From assembly GCA_026705465.1 (NCBI GenBank), contig JAPPAP010000001.1, positions 83,280 to 147,279 on the forward strand: a stretch of 64,000 nt of DNA. The letters are read 5' to 3'. This DNA comes from a bacterium. Its GTDB lineage: Bacteria > Actinomycetota > Acidimicrobiia > Acidimicrobiales > Bin134. Shown one piece after another: positions 58,808-64,000 of this stretch; the stretch's first letter is position 1; each line of letters starts with the position of its first letter. The notes beneath the pieces were generated by a model, which made no database searches, was not told the DNA's origin, and saw only the letters and a program-made list of their open reading frames with translations. The translations under genes were made by a program, and so were the position numbers.

Positions 58808-59519
58808 CCAGTTGAAGAAACGGCGGCGGTGGCTGCTGTGGTTGGCTGCACTCGGGCTGCTGGTGGGTTGGAGTCTCACGTGGGCGCTGGACGCACCGCA
58901 GCGGCCGGTGCTGGCCGAGCGCGACGAGATCCGATCAGCCGCGGTTCACATCAGCGGCACGGCCTGCGGTCAGTTCAGCGAGGGGAGCGGATTTGCCATT
59001 GAAACCGGATTGCTGCTCACCAATGCCCATGTGGTGGCTGGCGTTGAGCAGATCAATGTGAGCACGCCCGATGGCGAAACGGCAATCGGCGAGTTGGTGG
59101 GATTCGACTCCGGCCGGGATATCGCCGCGATCTCCGTGTCGGGCGTCGAGGTCTCGCCGGCTGTGTTGGCTAAGACGGTTGCCGCTGAGGCCGACGTGGG
59201 CGATGCCGCCACCGTTGATCGCGACAATGGCTTGGAGTTTGTTCCATTCACGGTGAATCGCAGGATCTGGGCCAAGGGACGTGACTTCTACGGGCAAGAG
59301 GCAGAGAACCGCCGGGTGCTCGAAATTCGCTCCCTGTTGGCCGCGGGAGACTCAGGGGCCGCGCTGGTGAACGTCGATGACGAGGTATGGGGCATGGTGT
59401 TCGCCGTCGCCCGGGGGCAGCGTGACCAGGGGTACGCCTTGGACCTGGTTGAGATCGGGGATTTCTTGGCGGAAATCGACCGAACCCCCCTCCCGACGCC
59501 ACCCTGTCGGACGCGTTAG
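58797..59519 (+). CDS. Membrane-anchored trypsin-like serine protease
   Basis: A 240-residue protein with one N-terminal membrane segment (residues 12-31, WLLWLAALGLLVGWSLTWAL) after a basic KKRRR start, so the protease would face outside. The catalytic triad is visible: His78 in LTNAHVVAG, Asp108 in GRDIAAISV and Ser in LAAGDSGAALVN near 183. There is no PDZ domain. MarP- or DegS-like proteases of this layout serve in envelope stress, but this one is shorter. GTG 58797 overlaps the SnoaL-like gene. Confidence 0.83.
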   Translation: MLFDQLKKRRRWLLWLAALGLLVGWSLTWALDAPQRPVLAERDEIRSAAVHISGTACGQFSEGSGFAIETGLLLTNAHVVAGVEQINVSTPDGETAIGELVGFDSGRDIAAISVSGVEVSPAVLAKTVAAEADVGDAATVDRDNGLEFVPFTVNRRIWAKGRDFYGQEAENRRVLEIRSLLAAGDSGAALVNVDDEVWGMVFAVARGQRDQGYALDLVEIGDFLAEIDRTPLPTPPCRTR

Positions 59520-59537
59520 GTCATGTAGTCTCATTCG

Positions 59538-60167
59538 ATGCCTGTGGATCTGGACGAGCTGCTGTCTCCAACGCACACCGCCGTGGTCACTATGGAGTGC
59601 CAGCGGGGGGTGATCGGCGATATGGCCTCGATGGGGGGCTTAAGGGATGTGATGCTCGACCGAGGTGCTATCGACGCCGGGGCCCGACTCTGTGCAAGTG
59701 CCCGGGCCGCGGACGTGCCGGTGGTGCACTGCCTGGCCCATTTTCGAGAAGACCGGGCCGGGAGCGTGGCCAACTGCCGGATGCTCGCCGCCTCGGCCAA
59801 GATGAGCGAGCAGTCCGGCGGCCTGCTGATCGGGTCGGAGTCGGCCCAAGTCATTCAGGAATTCGAACCCCAGCCGTCCGACATCGAGATCGCCCGCTGG
59901 CACGGCATGTCCCCGTTCATGGGGACCTCGCTCGACCAAACTCTGCGCAATCTCGGGGTCACCACGGTGGTGGCCGCGGGGGTGTCGCTTAACGTGGGAG
60001 TGATGGGCCTGGTGATAAACGCTGTCGATCTGGGCTATCAAGTAGTGCTGGCCGGAGATGCAGTGGCCGGCATTCCAGCCGACTACGGCGACGCAGTGAT
60101 GGATAACACGATGGCCTTCCTCACCACCATGCTCACCGTGGACGACATCGTGACCCGATGGGCATGA
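59538..60167 (+). CDS. Isochorismatase-fold protein without the catalytic triad
   Basis: A 209-residue Rossmann-like protein of the isochorismatase/nicotinamidase superfamily. The fold landmarks are there (HTAVVTMECQRGVIGD, ARWHGMSPFMGTSLDQTLRNLG, VVAAGVSLNVGVMGLVINAVDLGYQVVLAGD as regions). The three catalytic residues are not: Asp after strand 1 is Glu or Cys (MEC), the Lys before SxFxGT is Trp/His, and the nucleophile Cys (GVxxNVC) is Gly (SLNVG). It is probably a pseudoenzyme, or uses other chemistry. The end overlaps the following gene by 10 bp. Confidence 0.85.
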   Translation: MPVDLDELLSPTHTAVVTMECQRGVIGDMASMGGLRDVMLDRGAIDAGARLCASARAADVPVVHCLAHFREDRAGSVANCRMLAASAKMSEQSGGLLIGSESAQVIQEFEPQPSDIEIARWHGMSPFMGTSLDQTLRNLGVTTVVAAGVSLNVGVMGLVINAVDLGYQVVLAGDAVAGIPADYGDAVMDNTMAFLTTMLTVDDIVTRWA

Positions 60168-60625
60168 CCGCAGATCAAGACATTGCTACTAGCAACAAGG
60201 CCGTGGTGGAGCGGTTGGTGCGCGACATCGTGAACGGCGGGCAGGTGGAGTTGCTCGATGAGGTCCTGGCCGACGATTTCGTGGCCCACGGCGTGGGCTC
60301 CGGTCCGGCCGGTCCTGATGGGATGCGTGGACTGATCACCACATGGCGCGCTGCCTTTCCCGACTGGCAAGACCACATCGATGAGATCGTGGCCGAAGGC
60401 GACTTGGTGGTGCTCAAGATCACGGCCCGGGGTACCCACGACGGCCCCTTGCTGGGTATCGACCCCACCGGTGAGGCAGTCCAGTGGGGCATGATCGAAA
60501 TGGTCCGCGTGGCTGACGGCAAGATCACCGAACAATGGGGCTATTCCGACTTTGCCGAAGTGGTGCGACACCTCCGCAAGGTGGCAGCGTCGAAAACCGA
60601 ACAGCAAACACAACAGGAGGCTTGA
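60158..60625 (+). CDS. SnoaL-like polyketide cyclase/ester cyclase family protein
   Basis: A 155-residue NTF2-fold protein. NKAVVERLVRDIVNGGQVELLDEVLADDFVAHG and MRGLITTWRAAFPDWQDHIDEIVAEGDLVV are typical parts of the SnoaL-like ester cyclase family, which includes stress proteins and hydrolases. It starts ATG at 60158 within the previous gene and precedes the SDR by 2 bp. The exact reaction is not predictable from sequence. Confidence 0.83.
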   Translation: MGMTADQDIATSNKAVVERLVRDIVNGGQVELLDEVLADDFVAHGVGSGPAGPDGMRGLITTWRAAFPDWQDHIDEIVAEGDLVVLKITARGTHDGPLLGIDPTGEAVQWGMIEMVRVADGKITEQWGYSDFAEVVRHLRKVAASKTEQQTQQEA

Positions 60626-60627
60626 CC

Positions 60628-61416
60628 ATGGCCGATACTTCACCTGTCCCCGACTATGCCCAGCTCATGCGGCTCGACGGCAAGGGCTTTATCGTGCTCG
60701 GCGCCGGGCAGGGTATGGGTCGCCAGTCGTCTCACGCCCTAGCCCAGATGGGGGCCAAGGTCTTTTGCGTTGACCTTGAGCAGGAACGGGCTGAGCAGGT
60801 GGCCAACGAAGTGGACGGCATCGCCAGGGTGGCCGATATCACCAAGCGCGATGATGTCCAAGCTTTGGTGGACGAGGCTGGTCGAGCAATGGGGTCGATT
60901 GACGGGATTGTCGACATCGTGGGTGTTTCCGGATGGTCCGGGGTGCTGGACATCGACGATGCCGAGTGGGACTGGCAATTCGACATGGTGCTGCGCCACG
61001 CCTACCTCATCTCCCAGATCGCCGGTCGAGCCATGAAGGAGACCGGCGGGGGCACGATGGTGTTCATCGCCTCGGTCAGCGGCCTGACTGCGGCCCCCAA
61101 TCATGCCCACTACGGGGCGGCCAAGGCCGGGCTGATGGCGTGGATGCAGTCGGTGGCCATCGAGCTAGCCCCCTACGGGATCCGGGCCAATTGCGTAGCG
61201 CCGGGCACGATACTGACTCCCCGTATGGAAGCGCTGTTCGACGAGGAGCGAAAGGCGATCAACAACGCCGCCGTGCCGATGGGTCACATGGGGGTGCCGT
61301 CCGACATTGCGGGTGCGGTGCTCTTCCTTTCGGCGCCGATCTCCAACTTCATCTCGGGTCGCACGTTGGTCGTGGACGGGGGTGTGGACGCCGACTTCCC
61401 GTACGACCCGATGTAG
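60628..61416 (+). CDS. Short-chain dehydrogenase/reductase
   Basis: A 262-residue SDR. FIVLGAGQGMGRQSSHALAQMG holds the cofactor motif in the less common G-A-G-Q-G-M-G form. VGVSGWSGVLDIDD stands for NNAG, Ser in IASVSG and Tyr-x3-Lys in HYGAAKAGLMAW are in place, and ISGRTLVVDGGVDADF is the normal SDR C-terminus. The ATG at 60628 follows a GGAGG ribosome site. It probably oxidises an alcohol produced by the genes upstream. Confidence 0.88.
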   Translation: MADTSPVPDYAQLMRLDGKGFIVLGAGQGMGRQSSHALAQMGAKVFCVDLEQERAEQVANEVDGIARVADITKRDDVQALVDEAGRAMGSIDGIVDIVGVSGWSGVLDIDDAEWDWQFDMVLRHAYLISQIAGRAMKETGGGTMVFIASVSGLTAAPNHAHYGAAKAGLMAWMQSVAIELAPYGIRANCVAPGTILTPRMEALFDEERKAINNAAVPMGHMGVPSDIAGAVLFLSAPISNFISGRTLVVDGGVDADFPYDPM

Positions 61417-61434
61417 ATACGAGGTGGATACACT

Positions 61435-61908
61435 GTGTCTATGGCGGATGGCGTGAGCGACCCGGAGAACCGGATCGTCGTCGGGGTAGAGGGATCGGGT
61501 GGGGCCCGTGCCGCGCTCCGCTGGGCCATAAAGGAGGCTCGATACCGCAATGCCTTTGTGGACGTGGTGACTGCCTACTCAACCACCTATGTGCCGGCCT
61601 CGCCGGACTTCAACTATGTGCCGCTGGACCCCATCGATCTGGAGGCTGAGGTCAAGCGGATGCAGGACAGCATCATCGATGAAGTGCTGGCCGAGACAGA
61701 TGCTGAAGGGGTGGAGATCAGGCGCCGGATGGTACGGGGCCGGGCCGCCGACACCCTGATCGCCGAGTCGGACAATGCCGCCATGCTCGTTGTGGGCTCA
61801 CGGGGCCGGGGAGGGTTCCGAGGCCTGCTGCTGGGATCAGTCAGCCAGCAGATCGCCCAGCATGGCAGCTGCCCCGTGGTGATCGTCCGTCCCGATCTCC
61901 CGACCTAG
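61435..61908 (+). CDS. Universal stress protein (UspA family)
   Basis: A 157-residue UspA-domain protein. RIVVGVEGSGGARAALRWAI is the first strand and helix and VVGSRGRGGFRGLLLGSVSQQIAQH the ATP-binding motif G-x2-G-x9-G-S. The ATP-binding type senses energy or stress. It starts GTG 61435 or ATG 61441, after a GAGGTG ribosome site. It converges with the oxidoreductase gene 27 bp away. Confidence 0.9.
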   Translation: MSMADGVSDPENRIVVGVEGSGGARAALRWAIKEARYRNAFVDVVTAYSTTYVPASPDFNYVPLDPIDLEAEVKRMQDSIIDEVLAETDAEGVEIRRRMVRGRAADTLIAESDNAAMLVVGSRGRGGFRGLLLGSVSQQIAQHGSCPVVIVRPDLPT

Positions 61909-61935
61909 CAACTGCCCATCCCGCTTGGTGGGCTC

Positions 61936-62913
61936 TTAGAGCTCCACGATGACTTTGCCCCAAGTGCTGCGGTTGTAGATGGCGTCGAGGGCGGCGGGTA
62001 CTTGGTCGAAGGCAAACGGAGGGAATACCGGGGGATCGAGCTGGCCGTCTTCGAGTAGGGCGAAGATCTCTTGACGGGCGTGTTCGGATGGCTCGGGATT
62101 GCGAGCTACTGAGGCCCCCCAGTGGACGCCCACCACGGAGTAGTTCTTCAACAGAATGTGATTGGTGGGAGCGTCGGCGATTCGTCCGCTGGTGAAGCCG
62201 ATCACCAACAGCCGACCGTCCCAGGCCATGCACCGTCGGGAACGGTCGAATACGTCGCCCCCCACCGGGTCGAAGCACACATCCACTCCTCGGCCGTCGG
62301 TGTGGGCTCGCACCAGTTCGACGAAGTCAGGGGTCTCCCGGTAGTCGATGGCCAGCTCCACTCCCATCTCTTTGAGCAGGGCGACCTTCTCAGGCCCACC
62401 AGCGGTAGCAATCACTCTCGCCCCGGCGATCAGGCCGAGCTGCACCGCAGCCGATCCCACGCCGCCCATTGCGGCATGAACGAGCAGCGTCTCTCCTTCG
62501 GCTAAGTGTCCCCGGTCGTGGAGGGCAAACCACGAGGTGCCGTAGTTCACCAGCGCGGCGGCCGCTGCACCGGCTGGCACTCCTTCGGCCAGCTTGTGCA
62601 CTCCGCTGGCCCGCAATGCTGTCTGCTCGGCCAACGACCCTCCGCCAATGCCCACGACACGGTCGCCGACGGCCAAGCGGTCAACCCCTTCGCCGAGTTC
62701 CCGTACTCGACCCACAACCTCGGTACACGGTGACCACGGCAGCTTGGTCTCCATCTGGTAGAGGCCCCGAGCCATGAGACAGTCCACGAACGTCAGCCCG
62801 ACGGCCTCGGTGTCCACCACAACCTGGCCGGAATCCGCCTCGGGAGCCTCGGTTTCCTCCAGCTTCAGCAATTCAACTGGGTCGCCCAGCTCATGCTGGC
62901 GCCAGACCCTCAT
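61936..62913 (-). CDS. NADPH:quinone oxidoreductase-like MDR protein
   Basis: A 325-residue zinc-free medium-chain reductase. SGVHKLAEGVPAGAAAAALVNYGTSWFAL and LLVHAAMGGVGSAAVQLGLIAGA are the hallmark segments of the QOR family, the latter binding NADPH. VCFDPVGGDVFDRSRRCMAWDGRLLVIGF is also typical. It is translationally coupled to the enoyl-CoA hydratase on the same strand by a TGATG overlap at 62913. Confidence 0.89.
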   Translation of the reverse strand: MRVWRQHELGDPVELLKLEETEAPEADSGQVVVDTEAVGLTFVDCLMARGLYQMETKLPWSPCTEVVGRVRELGEGVDRLAVGDRVVGIGGGSLAEQTALRASGVHKLAEGVPAGAAAAALVNYGTSWFALHDRGHLAEGETLLVHAAMGGVGSAAVQLGLIAGARVIATAGGPEKVALLKEMGVELAIDYRETPDFVELVRAHTDGRGVDVCFDPVGGDVFDRSRRCMAWDGRLLVIGFTSGRIADAPTNHILLKNYSVVGVHWGASVARNPEPSEHARQEIFALLEDGQLDPPVFPPFAFDQVPAALDAIYNRSTWGKVIVEL

Positions 62914-63740
62914 CAGTTACCTCCACCATCTGAGTCGGAACCTGCTGCGGCCGGACGGTCCACCACCGACTTGATGCTCTCCAGGGCCCGCTGTTTGAAC
63001 TCCTGCACCGACGGCACGTTGCCAGCCAGGGCCTGGTATTCCGACATCGTGCGGATAGCGTTGCGGGTGCCCATTGCCTCCATGCCCCGGTGCACGCTGC
63101 GTTTGTTGATCTGCTGGAGGTCGGAGGGAACCCGGGCCACTCGCTGGGCCATCTCTAACACTCGCTCTTCGAGTTCGGCCTCGGGGTAAGCCCGGTTGGC
63201 GAAGCCCATGGCTGCCGCATCGGTGCCGGAGTAGGAGTCGCCGGTGAGCATCATCTCCATGGCGTTGCGGAACCCCACCAGCCAAGGGTGGTAGTTGAAG
63301 TCGGGTGGGCTCAGCACCCGCACCACTGGGTGGCCGATATCGGCGTTGTCGGCCACATATACCAGGTCACAGGCGGCGGCCAGTTCAGACGCTCCGGCCA
63401 GGGCATAGCCGTGGATTTGAGCGATGACTGGCTTGGCCAGCTCCCAGATGGCCAGCCAGCTGTCGGTCACATGGCGAGACCACTGCCCATCGCCCCCTGC
63501 GGTGTAGTGGGGTGGATCCTCCATGAGCGAGTCGGACAGGTCATAGCCAGATGAGAAGCAGGGACCTGCGCCCCGGATAATCGACACCCGCACATCGTCG
63601 TCGACATCAGCAGCTTGGAGGGCGGCGAGCAGCTCCTTTCGCATCGGCGTGCTGATGGCGTTGCGTTTCTCGGGGCGGTTCAGGGTGATGCGACGGACAT
63701 TCGGCGCAGGATCATCGATCAGGATGAGTTCGTAAGCCAT
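62913..63740 (-). CDS. Enoyl-CoA hydratase/isomerase family protein
   Basis: A 275-residue crotonase-family protein. FSSGYDLSDSL and IHGYALAGASELAAACDLVYV are the oxyanion-hole motifs; the second half is adapted (GHPVVRVLSPPDFNYHPWLVG) so the second catalytic Glu is not obvious. Together with the oxidoreductase that follows, it forms a two-gene operon transcribed leftwards. It is the fourth crotonase-like protein of the window, which fits a lipid- and aromatic-degrading life style. Confidence 0.87.
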   Translation of the reverse strand: MAYELILIDDPAPNVRRITLNRPEKRNAISTPMRKELLAALQAADVDDDVRVSIIRGAGPCFSSGYDLSDSLMEDPPHYTAGGDGQWSRHVTDSWLAIWELAKPVIAQIHGYALAGASELAAACDLVYVADNADIGHPVVRVLSPPDFNYHPWLVGFRNAMEMMLTGDSYSGTDAAAMGFANRAYPEAELEERVLEMAQRVARVPSDLQQINKRSVHRGMEAMGTRNAIRTMSEYQALAGNVPSVQEFKQRALESIKSVVDRPAAAGSDSDGGGN

Positions 63741-63759
63741 GCGATGACCCTATAACGAC

Positions 63760-63791
63760 CGGTGCCCCGGACCCGAAGGCCCGGGGCACCG
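63760..63791 (-). terminator. GC-rich hairpin downstream of the surface-protein gene
   Basis: CGGTGCCCCGG (63760-63770) pairs over 11 bp with 63781-63791, with a ten-base loop that can form two more pairs. It lies 24 bp past the stop of the minus-strand surface protein gene. It lacks a clear T tract on either side, so termination is probable but not certain. Confidence 0.6.
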
Positions 63792-63814
63792 AGTGTTCAG
63801 TTCAGGAAAGAGTG

Positions 63815-64000
63815 CTACTGGGTACGCAGCCGACGGCTGAGGCCGAGCACCATCGCGCCGGCTAGCACTACGGCTAGGGCGACTATGGCCAGCAGCGATG
63901 TGTTGACACCGGTTGCGGGCATCATGTCGTCGTCCATGTCGTCAGCCATGTCATCCATGTCGTCGTCGGCCATGTCGTCGCCCATGTCATCCATGTCGTC
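63815..64000 (-). CDS. C-terminus of a sortase-anchored surface protein (partial)
   Basis: Only the last 61 residues are inside the window; the gene runs off the right edge. They consist of Asp/Met repeats (DDMDDMGDDMADDD type), an MPATG sorting-like signal, a hydrophobic segment (LLAIVALAVVLAGAMVLGL) and a basic end (SRRLRTQ). This is the order of an LPxTG anchor, with Met in place of Leu at the first position. The Asp/Met stretch may bind metal. No sortase gene is visible here. Confidence 0.78.
   Translation of the reverse strand, partial: DDMDDMGDDMADDDMDDMADDMDDDMMPATGVNTSLLAIVALAVVLAGAMVLGLSRRLRTQ

Overview
The window looks like chromosomal DNA of a high-GC Actinobacterium, most likely a member of Acidimicrobiia. 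This is an inference from the GC-rich sequence, the frequent GTG and TTG starts, the DUF501-Ppx gene pair, and the many acyl-CoA, Cox-type and SDR genes. No rRNA, tRNA or CRISPR array was seen, so the placement is not proven.

Layout. 1-5.7 kb holds a Pro/Thr-stalked lipoprotein, an alpha+beta-barrel-like protein, a thiolase-like protein without the nucleophilic Cys, an MFS transporter and a DUF35 OB-fold partner. 5.8-12.9 kb is one co-directional cluster of molybdenum-hydroxylase type: 2Fe-2S subunit, FAD subunit, MoxR ATPase, VWA/CoxE protein, two XdhC-type genes, a DUF3179 lipoprotein, a MobA-like nucleotidyltransferase and a CoxG-like protein. The catalytic large (Mo) subunit is absent from the window. 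12.9-21.3 kb is a housekeeping and accessory stretch: DUF501, Ppx/GppA, a large imperfect hairpin, GNAT, enoyl-CoA hydratase, MFS, methylmalonyl-CoA epimerase, a CPx copper ATPase and an epoxide-hydrolase-like enzyme.

21.4-30.6 kb is an integrated mobile element of about 9.2 kb. It carries a tyrosine integrase, an excisionase-like HTH protein, small HTH and hypothetical genes, a RepA-like ATPase followed by a cluster of short iterons with a strong hairpin, a lone HK97-type major capsid protein, a Zn-ribbon protein, a small two-helix membrane protein, a structured leader that could mask a ribosome binding site, and a secreted repeat protein closed by a strong terminator. An 11-bp direct repeat marks both ends. 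The right copy is inside the start of an enoyl-CoA hydratase gene and the left copy carries the displaced start (ATG GAC TAC CAG). The element resembles a phage satellite with its own capsid gene but no portal, terminase or tail genes, and is the most interesting part of the window.

30.6-61.9 kb is a long, mostly plus-strand catabolic region: nitrilase-family hydrolase, cupins, FMO-like oxidase, SDRs, two amidohydrolases, VOC protein, HyuA/HyuB hydantoinase pair, CoA ligases, a Rieske oxygenase, a complete BMP-type ABC importer, thiolase, two acyl-CoA dehydrogenases, SnoaL-like proteins, an anchored serine protease and an isochorismatase-fold protein without its catalytic triad. Together these suggest uptake of a nucleoside-like or cyclic-amide compound, ring opening, CoA activation and beta-oxidation; the substrate cannot be read from sequence. 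61.9-64 kb is on the minus strand: quinone oxidoreductase, enoyl-CoA hydratase, and the C-terminus of a surface protein with a sortase-like MPATG anchor running off the right edge.
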